From contig DAOUBX010000204.1 of NCBI GenBank assembly GCA_034432445.1, forward strand, positions 3,184-67,183: a stretch of DNA of 64,000 bases. Reading direction: 5' to 3'. Shown one piece after another: positions 26,932 to 35,100 of this stretch. Position 1 is the first letter of the stretch. Every line of letters begins with the position of its first letter. Source of the DNA: JANWYQ01 sp034432445. GTDB lineage: Bacteria > Chloroflexota > Anaerolineae > JAAEKA01. The notes beneath the pieces were generated by a model. That model was not told the origin of the DNA. It made no database searches and saw only the letters and a program-made list of their open reading frames with translations. Both the position numbers and the translations under genes were made by a program.

Positions 26932-28927
26932 ACTGGCTCACCAGCGCATACTCGAACTCGCCGACACGGTTGGAATTGGCAGAGACAGCGCCGCAGCTTT
27001 TGGCTGCGCGCACCAGATAGGTGGCGTTGGCGCCGGAGTCGCCCAGCACAGGATCGGTGAAGCTGGTGCCGGTTACTGCTTCACAGCCGGCCTCGAGCGT
27101 GCAACTGGCGTCCGGCGCCGGGGCGAAGTAGGGCGCGTCCAGCGCTTTCCACACCTGATACTGATCGGCGGCGCTGACTGCGCTCCAGGTCAGGACAATG
27201 GTGTTGCCAAGACCTGCGGCGATGCTCAGGTCGGCGACAGCGTCAGGCGCTTGGCAGGGAGCAGCCTCCACGGTCAGAAAAACGGCGCTGAACGCGCCCC
27301 AGTTGTTGGCCGCATCGCGGCCGCGCACGAAGAGGATGTGGCGGCCCGCGCTCAGACCGGTGGTGTCTACTGCGGCGGTCACGTTCTCTACGGTGCTGTT
27401 GAAGGTGCCGTCGGTTGCGGCCATGGGCAGCGGTGTCCCGCCTTGCCACGGCGGCGTGTCCACGTAGTACTCGGCTGCGGCGATGGACTGCGTTGGCTCG
27501 GCGCCGTTCATGTTGTTGTAGCGGGTGTCGTTGATCACCGCTGTCAGGTTCACCGGCGTGCCGGCGGTCACAGGGCTGGCAGACACGGCCACGTTGAGTG
27601 CGTCGGGGCCGGCCGGGGTCAGGTAAGGCGTGCGCGCCACCTTGGCCGCGTAGATCAAGGCCGGCATGTTGGCGGGCACGATGGTGTTCTCGAAGGTGCT
27701 GCACTGCTCGAAGAAGGCCGTGCCTAGTTCGAAAGTGTAGGCCGCCAGACCCAGCTCGCCGTAGGCGAAATCGTCGGTGGTGCCATCAGTAGGGTAGAGG
27801 TCGATGGCCTGTTGCGGCTCGTAGCCGTTGAAGTAAGCGAATTTGCGGCCCAGGGTCTGCAGGGCTGTGCCGTTGGGCGCAACGGTGCTGGTGAAGCCCC
27901 ACGGCCACAGCACCAGTTGGCTGTAGCTGTGGATGTCCAGGTACACGCCCGTGGCGTCGGCGGGCGCAGCCGCGTTGAGGTCAGGCAAGCGCTGATCGGG
28001 GAACTGGGCCAGCATGTAATTCTGGATAGCCTGCGTCTCCGGCTCGGAGGCAGGGCTGGGGCCGCGGTAGGTCAAGTCGCACTGGAACGAGCTTGATCCG
28101 CCGCAGCAGCCCCACTGGAAGGAGAAGTTGCGGTTGAGGTCGGCTCCGCGGTTGTTGCTGTTTGGCCCACAGTAGTTCTCATTCGTGTTCTTGCGCCACG
28201 ACTTACCGGCCTCGGCTTCTTTGCGGCCATCGGGGTTGGCGTGCAGCATCAGATGGATCTCGTGGTGATCCAACAACCAGGTGGCGTCGGGATCCCCGTT
28301 GTAGTTGTTCACCAGGTACTCGGCGAAGCGGGTGGTGAGCTCGGCCGGCGTGTACTCGCGTGCGTGAATCGAGGCCGTGATGAACAGCTTGGGCTTAGAG
28401 CCGGCAATAGCCGAGTTGGTGAGCTTGAGCACTAACATGTCATAGCCATCAGGCTGGCCGACACTTTTCTCCCACGAATCGCCGACGTCAGTCCAAGTGG
28501 CCAGGGTCGGATGAGCGGTCACAATGGCTTGCGCCGCAGCGTAGGTTTCCTCGACGGTGCGATAACAGGGGTAGCCGGGAATGCCGTTGACCTGGCTGGG
28601 CAACGCCTTGTTCGGTGTGTTCAGTTGGGCGGTCAACGCGTCGTCGATCTCCAGACGATACCCAAGCTGCTCCAGATAGGCATAGGTGTAGGCGTCCATG
28701 GCGATCACCACGTAGCCGCCCTCTTTGTTGCGCTCCCAGATGTCGTAGCGCGCCAGGTCTCTGAGTTGGGCGACATTCTCGTAGTACACGTGTACCACCA
28801 GGTTATCGGGGACGATGGGGTCGTCGAGCGCCTCTAAGCCGTAAGCGACGGGGACCGGCGCCAGCAGCAGGGCGATCAGCAGGCAGGCCAAAGCAAGGGT
28901 GAGCCAGGAGTAAAGTCTTGAGATCAT
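26930..28927 (-). CDS. Secreted M14 zinc carboxypeptidase
   Basis: 665 aa with signal peptide (about 1-30). M14 core: zinc-binding HAREYTPAE (HxxE, in TASIHAREYTPAELTT), the third ligand His in DIHSYSQLVLWPWG, Arg/Asn site residues in ADLNRNFSFQWG, and catalytic Glu in TFELGTAFFEQ. A Big/Ig-like domain (about 430-550) and a C-terminal Fn3-like domain ending SNRVGEFEYALVSQ follow. The last domain is homologous to the C-terminus of the subtilase next door. It should degrade peptides outside the cell. Confidence 0.93.
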   Translation of the reverse strand: MISRLYSWLTLALACLLIALLLAPVPVAYGLEALDDPIVPDNLVVHVYYENVAQLRDLARYDIWERNKEGGYVVIAMDAYTYAYLEQLGYRLEIDDALTAQLNTPNKALPSQVNGIPGYPCYRTVEETYAAAQAIVTAHPTLATWTDVGDSWEKSVGQPDGYDMLVLKLTNSAIAGSKPKLFITASIHAREYTPAELTTRFAEYLVNNYNGDPDATWLLDHHEIHLMLHANPDGRKEAEAGKSWRKNTNENYCGPNSNNRGADLNRNFSFQWGCCGGSSSFQCDLTYRGPSPASEPETQAIQNYMLAQFPDQRLPDLNAAAPADATGVYLDIHSYSQLVLWPWGFTSTVAPNGTALQTLGRKFAYFNGYEPQQAIDLYPTDGTTDDFAYGELGLAAYTFELGTAFFEQCSTFENTIVPANMPALIYAAKVARTPYLTPAGPDALNVAVSASPVTAGTPVNLTAVINDTRYNNMNGAEPTQSIAAAEYYVDTPPWQGGTPLPMAATDGTFNSTVENVTAAVDTTGLSAGRHILFVRGRDAANNWGAFSAVFLTVEAAPCQAPDAVADLSIAAGLGNTIVLTWSAVSAADQYQVWKALDAPYFAPAPDASCTLEAGCEAVTGTSFTDPVLGDSGANATYLVRAAKSCGAVSANSNRVGEFEYALVSQ

Positions 28928-28956
28928 CGAGGGGGTCTCCTAGGGGTAAGCGGTGA

Positions 28957-28990
28957 AGAGTTGCTAACTTGCCGAAAAGTTGGCAACTCT
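28957..28990. other. Intercistronic hairpin between subtilase and carboxypeptidase genes
   Basis: AGAGTTGCTAACTT (28957-28970) pairs with 28977-28990 with 13 of 14 bases, loop GCCGAA. There is no U-run on either side. It could be an RNA processing or stability element between two cotranscribed protease genes, or a weak terminator. Confidence 0.6.
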
Positions 28991-29010
28991 CCGGTCGGCT
29001 ATCGCACCTC

Positions 29011-30837
29011 TCAGGGTGCGCCGGGGGCCAAGTCAAACTCGAACTCGCCGCTGCGGTTGGACAGGGCGGTTGCGTTGCCGCAGGGATTGGCGGCGCGCAC
29101 GACGTAGGTGCGATTGGCCGCCGCGCTGCCCAGCACCGCTTGACTGAAGGTCATAGCAGTGACGACGGCGCAGTTGCCGCTGCACGTGCCGCCGGGGGTG
29201 AAGGTGGGATCGTTGTCGGCCCACCACACCTCGTAGCTGGCCGCGCTGGGTACGGCGGCCCAGGCGAGCTGCACCGTGGTGGCCGAAACCTGGCTGATGG
29301 CCACGGCCGGCGCAGCCGCCGGCGCGCGGCAACCGATGCTATAGGCCTGCCAGGCGTCGATGCGGCCCCAGCCATAGACGTTGTTGGGCACGACGCCGGG
29401 CGTCTCGCTGCCGCAGGCCTGGGTAGATGGGCGCGGCAGGGCCGAGTCGGCGATGATATCCTCGATCTGGTCCACGTCACCGGCCAGCCACGGATAGGCG
29501 GAGATGAGCAAGGCCACCTGGCCGGCGACGTGCGGACCGGCCATGCTGGTGCCGCTCCAGCCGCTCTGATACCCTCCGCCGCGCACGCTAGAACGGATGT
29601 TGACGCCGGGCGCCGAGACGTCGGGCTTGCGCCGGCCGCTGCCATCCACGGTGACGGGGCCACGGCTGCTGAAGCTGGCAATGTTGTCGCTGCTGTCGGT
29701 AGCGCCCACGGTGAAGGACTCGTCGTAGATGGCGGCCGGATCGCGCACCGTGGCGCAGGACGAGCCGCTGTTGCCGGCCGAGTGCACGGTAACGATGCCG
29801 GCCGCGCGCACGTTTTGCACCACGGTGAGCAGCACGTTGGGATCGGTGCAGCCTTCGCTGGGCGGGCAGCCCCACGAGTTGTTGATCACGTCGGGCGCCA
29901 GGTCGGGCCGGGGGTCGCTGCCGTTCACGCGCGTGGGTGCGATGAACCACTGGTAGCACTCGCTGTAGGTGGCCGGCGTGCCCACGCCCGCGTTCATGTT
30001 GCGGCAGCCGATCCACTTGGCGCCGGGCGCCATGCCGATCTGGTTGCCAAGGCCGTCGTCGCCTACCATAGTGCCCATCGTGTGGGTGCCGTGGTTGTGG
30101 TCGTCGCAGGGCACAGGCGAGTCGGCGCCGCAGATGCTGCCGCCTGCGTGGATGGCGTCGTGCCAGTTGTAGTCGTGGTTGGCGCTGCTGCCGTCCCAGC
30201 CGCGGTATTTGCCTTTGAGCGCGGGATGGTCCCACTGGTAGCCGGTGTCTTGCCCGGCAACGACTGCACCTTGGCCGGTGTAGCCGGCGGCCCAGACGGC
30301 GGGCGCTTGCACTTTGGCGATGTTCCACTCGACGGTTTCGGGGGAGAGACCCTCAGCCAATTCGTTGCCTGGCAGGGAAAGGGCTTCTGCAGGAGGTTGC
30401 AGCGCTTGCACGTGGGGGTTGGCGTAGATGCGGGCGACGTCGCTGCGCCGAGCCATGGCCTCGACCACGCTGCGGTCGCCGCGCACCCAGATCATGTTGG
30501 CCACCCAGAAGGGGCGATAAGCGACGCCCAGCCGCTCCAGTGCCCGTCGCACCGGCCCCTGTGTGCGTTCGGCGATTGCGGTCAGGGTCTCATAGACGTA
30601 CTGACCTTTTGCGCGCTTGGTGGTCAGCGCATCGGCGCGGCTCAAGTCGGCCTGAGCTGTCAAGAAGACAAGGAACTCGGTCTCACCCTGTGCTGATGTC
30701 TCGAGCACCCAGGGATCGACCTTGGCCTGCCACGGCGCAGAGGCCGACAAGGAGCCGGCTCTGGCCGGCTCTCCCCAACTCTGGATCAGCAAAGCTACGG
30801 CGAGCAAAAGCGATAGAGCAGCGAACCATCGACGCAT
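29011..30837 (-). CDS. Secreted subtilisin-like (S8) serine protease
   Basis: 608 aa. Signal peptide (about 1-27), an inhibitor I9-like propeptide (about 40-125), then the catalytic domain: Asp in VVAGQDTGYQWDHP, His in DHNHGTHTMG, oxyanion Asn in NNSWGCPP, and Ser in SGTSMAGPHVAG. The C-terminal Fn3-like domain ends SNRSGEFEFDLAPGAP, closely parallel to the M14 peptidase next door. It should be an extracellular endoprotease, with the M14 enzyme trimming its products. The gene starts 29 nt after panE but is probably unrelated in function. Confidence 0.95.
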   Translation of the reverse strand: MRRWFAALSLLLAVALLIQSWGEPARAGSLSASAPWQAKVDPWVLETSAQGETEFLVFLTAQADLSRADALTTKRAKGQYVYETLTAIAERTQGPVRRALERLGVAYRPFWVANMIWVRGDRSVVEAMARRSDVARIYANPHVQALQPPAEALSLPGNELAEGLSPETVEWNIAKVQAPAVWAAGYTGQGAVVAGQDTGYQWDHPALKGKYRGWDGSSANHDYNWHDAIHAGGSICGADSPVPCDDHNHGTHTMGTMVGDDGLGNQIGMAPGAKWIGCRNMNAGVGTPATYSECYQWFIAPTRVNGSDPRPDLAPDVINNSWGCPPSEGCTDPNVLLTVVQNVRAAGIVTVHSAGNSGSSCATVRDPAAIYDESFTVGATDSSDNIASFSSRGPVTVDGSGRRKPDVSAPGVNIRSSVRGGGYQSGWSGTSMAGPHVAGQVALLISAYPWLAGDVDQIEDIIADSALPRPSTQACGSETPGVVPNNVYGWGRIDAWQAYSIGCRAPAAAPAVAISQVSATTVQLAWAAVPSAASYEVWWADNDPTFTPGGTCSGNCAVVTAMTFSQAVLGSAAANRTYVVRAANPCGNATALSNRSGEFEFDLAPGAP

Positions 30838-30866
30838 AATAGCCTCCGCAAGAAGCGCTGGGCGCG

Positions 30867-31793
30867 CTACAGGCGCTGCGCATAGGTGGCCTGCAGTGCA
30901 GTTACCAGTTCTACCAACACGTTGTTCACCGGCGTGGGCACACCCCAGCGATGACCCAGGCGAGCCACTGCGCCGTTGATGACGTCGACCTCGGTGGGCG
31001 CCTGGCGCAGCACGTCCTGCAACATCGAGGAACGATTAGCAGCCGTGGCCCGCGCCACCTGTTCCACCCGCGCCACGGGATCGGCAAAGGGGAGTGTGAT
31101 GCCTTGGGCTGCGGCTACTGCCGCGGCCTCTTGCGCCGCGGCCGCCATCAGGGAGCGAGCAGCCGGCTGGTCCAGCAACACGCCGTTGGGCACGCGCAAC
31201 AGCGCAGTCAGGGCATTGATGCCGGCGTTGACGACGAGCTTGCCCCACACCAGGCCGGCCACGTCAGCGGTGCAATACGTCTCGAAACCTGCCTGCCGGA
31301 AGATGTGGGCTACGGCGTCGAGGCGAGCGGCCTGTTCGGCGCTGCCGGCGAGGTGCGTAGGGCCGGCGCCGGCGAAGCGCACTCGGCCCGGGCCCAGCAG
31401 CGTGGCGCCCATGGCGGTAACGCCTTGCGCGGCGCGCGCGGGGCCCACCACCTGGGCGATCACCTCCAGGTTGCCCAGGCCGTTCTGCAAGGTCAGCGCC
31501 AGGCCGTCCGGAGCCAGCACCTGAGCCGCCTTCTGCGCCGCGCGGGGTGTGTCATGGGACTTGACGGCGATGAGGGCCAGATCAACAGCAACAGGCAAGT
31601 CCTCTGTCCGTTCCGCCACTTGCATGGCCGTTTGCGTCTCGCTGCCGTCCAGTTCGATCAAGGTGAGGCCGCTGCGACGAATTGCGGCCGCCTGCTCAGC
31701 CCAGCCGGTGATCAGCCACAGGTCCAGCAACGGCGCCAGCTTGGCTGCCAGCAGGGAACCTAATGCGCCGCCGCCAACCACCGCCGCTCGCAT
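30867..31793 (-). CDS. panE: 2-dehydropantoate 2-reductase
   Basis: 308 aa. Dinucleotide-binding GGGALGSLLAAKL at the N-terminus, a KSHDT block near residue 78, and the C-terminal helical domain with WGKLVVNAGINALTALL (catalytic Lys region) and PTEVDVINGAV are family hallmarks. It reduces ketopantoate to pantoate with NADPH for coenzyme A. It starts 2 nt after panB ends, so the two steps from ketoisovalerate to pantoate are cotranscribed. panC and panD are not in the window. Confidence 0.94.
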   Translation of the reverse strand: MRAAVVGGGALGSLLAAKLAPLLDLWLITGWAEQAAAIRRSGLTLIELDGSETQTAMQVAERTEDLPVAVDLALIAVKSHDTPRAAQKAAQVLAPDGLALTLQNGLGNLEVIAQVVGPARAAQGVTAMGATLLGPGRVRFAGAGPTHLAGSAEQAARLDAVAHIFRQAGFETYCTADVAGLVWGKLVVNAGINALTALLRVPNGVLLDQPAARSLMAAAAQEAAAVAAAQGITLPFADPVARVEQVARATAANRSSMLQDVLRQAPTEVDVINGAVARLGHRWGVPTPVNNVLVELVTALQATYAQRL

Positions 31794-31795
31794 GG

Positions 31796-32671
31796 CTAGA
31801 CCTCCGGCGAGCTGCCGGCGTCGCGCATTGCAAGAAAGGCCAGAAACTTGTCGATTTCCCCGTCATCCATGGCGTAGGTGTGCTCGTCGGCTGGGAAACG
31901 CCGAGCTACAACGTCATCTTTGTATTCCAGCAGCGCACGTTCGATCTCGGCCGCAGCGTTGGCATACTTCCTAACGAACTTGGGCACGAACCTGTCAAAC
32001 AGGCCGACCAGATCATGAAAGACCAGCACCTGGCCATCGCACCCGGCGCCGGCGCCGATGCCGATGGTGGGAATGCGCAGGCGCTGCGAGATCGCTTCGG
32101 CCACAGGCGCCGGCACAGCCTCCAGCACGATCGAGAAACAGCCCGCCTCCTGCAAAGCTAGGGCGTCATCCAAGAGCTTCTGCGCTGCGGCGGCGGTCTT
32201 GCCCTGCACGCGATACCCGCCCAGCGCTGAGATGGACTGCGGCGTTAGGCCAATATGTCCCTGCACCGGGATGCCAGCCGCTACGATGGCGCGAATGACG
32301 GCGGTCACCTCCCGGCCGCCCTCCAGCTTGACCGCGTCCATGCCACCTTCTTTGAGGAATCGGACAGCGTTGCGCACAGCCTCTTGCGGCGAGAGCTCGT
32401 AGCTGCCAAACGGCATGTCGCCGATCAGAAAAGGAGACTTGGCACCGCGAGCAACGGCCTGACAGTGATGGATCATGGCGTCCATGGTGACAGGCACCGT
32501 GCTCTCGTAGCCAAGCACCACCATGCCCAGCGAGTCGCCAACCAACAGCACATCGATGCCGGCGCGTTCGACCAGAAGCGCGCCGGGGTAATCGTAGGCT
32601 GTGACCATCGTGATCGGCTCGCCCCGCTCTTTCTTGCTTTGCAACGCGTGGATTGTGACTTTCTTAGCCAT
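31796..32671 (-). CDS. panB: 3-methyl-2-oxobutanoate hydroxymethyltransferase
   Basis: 291 aa TIM-barrel enzyme that adds a hydroxymethyl group from methylene-THF to ketoisovalerate, giving ketopantoate. Conserved blocks: TAYDYPGALL, VGDSLGMVVLGYESTVPVT, KLEGG, GHIGLTPQS, LEAVPAPVA, IPTIGIGAGAGCDGQVLVFHD. ATG 32671 has AAGGA upstream; an ATG three codons earlier (32680) is also possible. It heads the panB-panE unit under the promoter at 32763-32791. Confidence 0.96.
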   Translation of the reverse strand: MAKKVTIHALQSKKERGEPITMVTAYDYPGALLVERAGIDVLLVGDSLGMVVLGYESTVPVTMDAMIHHCQAVARGAKSPFLIGDMPFGSYELSPQEAVRNAVRFLKEGGMDAVKLEGGREVTAVIRAIVAAGIPVQGHIGLTPQSISALGGYRVQGKTAAAAQKLLDDALALQEAGCFSIVLEAVPAPVAEAISQRLRIPTIGIGAGAGCDGQVLVFHDLVGLFDRFVPKFVRKYANAAAEIERALLEYKDDVVARRFPADEHTYAMDDGEIDKFLAFLAMRDAGSSPEV

Positions 32672-32762
32672 CGGTTGCATCCTTCTGCGCCCAGACAACA
32701 AGCGTGTTCAATTGCCAATTGCGGCAACCCACCGAACGGGTAGCCTCAGGTTCAGGGGCTGC

Positions 32763-32791
32763 ATTGTATGTCAGGCCAGGAGCCATGTCAA
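32763..32791 (-). promoter_or_regulatory. Promoter of panB-panE
   Basis: On the minus strand: perfect TTGACA (32791-32786), 17-nt spacer, TACAAT (32768-32763). Predicted start near 32756, leader about 85 nt. The rest of the 345-bp gap 32672-33016 holds only a dispersed repeat copy. Confidence 0.85.
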
Positions 32792-32861
32792 CCTGAGCAT
32801 ACTGAGCACGAATCCCGCAGTCCCTTTGGCCCGGAGAATTGCCAAAGCCATGCGCGGTGAA

Positions 32862-32988
32862 CGTAGGATTCAGCCGCAGGTGCCGGGCACTTGAGCCTGC
32901 GTTTGCCAGGGTGTCCGCAGAGCCGACTCAAGCAGCAACCCGGTCGCAAGTTCCTCTGGGGCAGTCCCCATGCCCGGCCCCTGAATAG
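32862..32988 (-). repeat. Dispersed intergenic element, copy 3 (inverted)
   Basis: About 127 bp in the opposite orientation to other copies. One end has CAGCCGCAGGTGCCGGGCAC, the other TGCCCGGCCCCTGAATAGG, with GGTGTCCGCAGAGCCGACTC in the middle. This middle is the complement of the block at 13600-13622 and 49799-49816. Confidence 0.78.
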
Positions 32989-33016
32989 GACGCTAGGGCG
33001 GCGAAACGAGTCACAC

Positions 33017-34228
33017 TCAGGTGCGATAATGCGCGTTCAGAGAGACGTAGTCGTGGGTGAGATCGCTGGTCCAGACCGTGGCCTCGGCTGCGCCAGCGCC
33101 CAGGTCGAGGTGGATCAGCAAGTCGCGGCAGCTAAAGATGCGGGCAGCTTCGGTCTCGTCATAGGCCAGCGGCGCGCCGGCAGACACCACCTGGTACTCA
33201 GCGCCGCCGTCGCCAGCGAACCAGAGCGCCGCGCGGGCAGGCTCTAGCTCGATGCCGCTGCGGCCGGCCGCGGCGAGCACACGGCCCCAGTTGGGGTCGC
33301 CGCCGTAGACTGCAGTCTTGACCAGCAGCGAGGTAGCGATGGTTTGCGCCACTTGGCGCGCGTCCGCCTCGCTGGCCGCGCCGGTAACGCGCACCGCGAC
33401 AAACTTGCTGGCGCCCTCGGCGTCGCGCACGATCTGCTGCGCCAGGTCAGTGCAGACGGCGGTCAGCGCAGCCTCGAACGCAGCAAGGTTAACCGGCCCG
33501 GCCAACCCGTTGGCCAGCACCAGGACGGTGTCGTTGGTGCTGGTGTCGCCGTCCACGCTGATGGCGTTGAAGCTGTGGTGCACGGCGCGGCGCAGCATGG
33601 CGTGCAGCGCGGCCGGCTCGACAGCGGCGTCGCTCACCACCACCGCCAGCATCGTCGCCATGTTGGGATGGATCATGGCCGCGCCCTTGGCCATGCCCAA
33701 CAGGCGCGCTCCGCCGACTTGCCGGGCAGCTAGTTTGGGCTTGGTGTCGGTGGTCATGATGGCCTGCGCCGCCAGCATTTTTGCCTCGCTGCTCTGGCCG
33801 CCGTCCGACCGCGCCAGTGCGGCGGCGGCGCGAATGCCGGTCATCACCTTGTCCATTGGCAGCGGCAGGCCGATCACGCCGGTAGACATGACCAACGCCG
33901 AGCCGGCCGGCAAATCCAGCGCAGCCTCGACCGCCGCGGCCATGGCGGCGGTCGAGGCCAAGCCCTGCTGGCCCGTGCAGGCGTTGGCGTTGCCCGCGTT
34001 GATCACTACAGCGCGCATGGCCGCCGGATTGACCTGCAGGGCCTGTCGGTCGTAGAGCACCGGCGCGGCCGGGAAGCGGTTTTGCGTGAAGACGCCGGCG
34101 GCCGCGCAGGGCGCCTCGCTAACGACCAACGCCAGGTCCAGCGCGCGGCCGCCATAGGCTGCGGTTGGCGGCTTGAGGCCGCAGGAGACGCCGGCAAAGC
34201 GAAATCCTGTAATTTGCATCTCTGTCAC
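33017..34228 (-). CDS. argJ: Bifunctional ornithine acetyltransferase/N-acetylglutamate synthase
   Basis: 403 aa. ArgJ makes N-acetylglutamate and recycles the acetyl group from N-acetylornithine in arginine synthesis. Family blocks: GVFTQNRFPAAPV near 40, STGVIGLPLPMDKV, MTTDTKPK, and the self-cleavage region AKGAAMIHPNMATML, in which the Thr of MATML becomes the N-terminal nucleophile of the beta chain. NxNACTG and SVDGDTSTND are also intact. It starts with GTG 34228, or with ATG 34219 three codons in; AGAGGTGA precedes both. Other arg genes are absent from the window. Confidence 0.95.
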   Translation of the reverse strand: MTEMQITGFRFAGVSCGLKPPTAAYGGRALDLALVVSEAPCAAAGVFTQNRFPAAPVLYDRQALQVNPAAMRAVVINAGNANACTGQQGLASTAAMAAAVEAALDLPAGSALVMSTGVIGLPLPMDKVMTGIRAAAALARSDGGQSSEAKMLAAQAIMTTDTKPKLAARQVGGARLLGMAKGAAMIHPNMATMLAVVVSDAAVEPAALHAMLRRAVHHSFNAISVDGDTSTNDTVLVLANGLAGPVNLAAFEAALTAVCTDLAQQIVRDAEGASKFVAVRVTGAASEADARQVAQTIATSLLVKTAVYGGDPNWGRVLAAAGRSGIELEPARAALWFAGDGGAEYQVVSAGAPLAYDETEAARIFSCRDLLIHLDLGAGAAEATVWTSDLTHDYVSLNAHYRT

Positions 34229-34240
34229 GGTTCACCTCTC

Positions 34241-34269
34241 GGGCCGACAACACGACGTCTGGTCGGCCC
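34241..34269. other. Intercistronic hairpin between LutA-like gene and argJ
   Basis: GGGCCGAC (34241-34248) is complementary to GTCGGCCC (34262-34269), loop 13 nt, without a U-tract. It lies in the 51-bp gap of two same-strand genes. Confidence 0.55.
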
Positions 34270-34279
34270 AGCCGAGAAT

Positions 34280-35047
34280 TCAACTTGGCGGTGCCGCAGC
34301 AGACGCCTGTCCGGCCAGCAGCTCGGCCAGATGCACCGCCCGGCACGCGCTGCCGCTGCGGTTGAGCGCGGCGTTCATCTGTAAGACACAGCCGGTTTCA
34401 ACCGCCACCACAAGGTCAGCGCTGCTCTTGGCGATAGCCCTGGCTTTGCGCTCGGCAATAGCGTTGGCAATCTGGGGCATTTGTGCGCTGAACAGACCGC
34501 CAAAGCCACAACAGGCATCGGCGTCGGCTAAGGGCGTTGGCTCGGCGCCCTGCACCGCGGCCAACAGCGCTCGCGGCTGGCGATCGATTTGCAGCATGCG
34601 CAGCGCTTGGCAGGCCGGTTGGTAAGCGACCTTGCCGTCGAACCGCGCAGCCAGGTCGGTAACGCCCAGCACGTCGACCAGATACTCGCTCAACTCATAG
34701 GTGCGCGCTGCCACAGCCTCGGCGCGGGCGCGCCAGCGCTCGTCGCCCGCCAGCAGCCGCGGGTATTCGTCACGCACCATCGCGACGCAGACCGGCGAGG
34801 GGGAAACAACGGCGGCAAAGGGCTCGAAGACTTCAATCCAGCGCTGCGCCAGCGTCACGGCGTCGCTGCGCCAGCCGACGTGCAAGGCCGGCGCACCGCA
34901 GCAGGTTTGCTCCGGCGGAAACTCCACGCGCAGACCCTGTCTTTCGAGCAGGCTCACCGTCGCCTCGCCCACCTCCGGGCGGAACAGGTCGACGAGACAG
35001 GTGACGAAGAGGGCAATAGGGGTGGACGGATCGGTAGAGTGGGACAT
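34280..35047 (-). CDS. LutA/GlpC-type cysteine-rich (Fe-S or heterodisulfide-like) oxidoreductase subunit
   Basis: 255 aa made of two CCG domains: TCCGAPAL near 49 and ACCGFGGLFS near 190, with further Cys in SPSPVCVAM and QPACQALR. LutA family proteins are subunits of L-lactate or glycolate oxidation complexes. The usual HxxCH motif is YQPACQ here, with both His replaced by Gln, so cofactor binding may differ. LutB and LutC partners are absent next to it; it sits between an M24 peptidase and argJ. The specific substrate cannot be given. Confidence 0.82.
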   Translation of the reverse strand: MSHSTDPSTPIALFVTCLVDLFRPEVGEATVSLLERQGLRVEFPPEQTCCGAPALHVGWRSDAVTLAQRWIEVFEPFAAVVSPSPVCVAMVRDEYPRLLAGDERWRARAEAVAARTYELSEYLVDVLGVTDLAARFDGKVAYQPACQALRMLQIDRQPRALLAAVQGAEPTPLADADACCGFGGLFSAQMPQIANAIAERKARAIAKSSADLVVAVETGCVLQMNAALNRSGSACRAVHLAELLAGQASAAAPPS

Positions 35048-35066
35048 GGGTAGGTGGGAAGGTTGG

Positions 35067-35100
35067 TTGGTAGATTGGTCGCGCGCGACCGATCTACCAA
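35067..35100. repeat. 34-bp near-perfect palindrome at the 3' end of the M24 gene
   Basis: TTGGTAGATTGGTCGCG is followed directly by its complement CGCGACCGATCTACCAA (16 of 17 pairs). It contains the M24 stop codon in its right arm. Because the arms meet without a loop, it reads more like a protein-binding site or cruciform than a terminator, although an RNA hairpin with a tight loop is possible. Confidence 0.65.

Noticed and set aside
28969..30696. 575-codon open frame on the plus strand opposite the subtilase gene
   Set aside because: It is antisense to a gene with intact catalytic triad; its product is a Gly/Ala/His/Val-rich string without domain features, as expected from high-GC codon shadowing.
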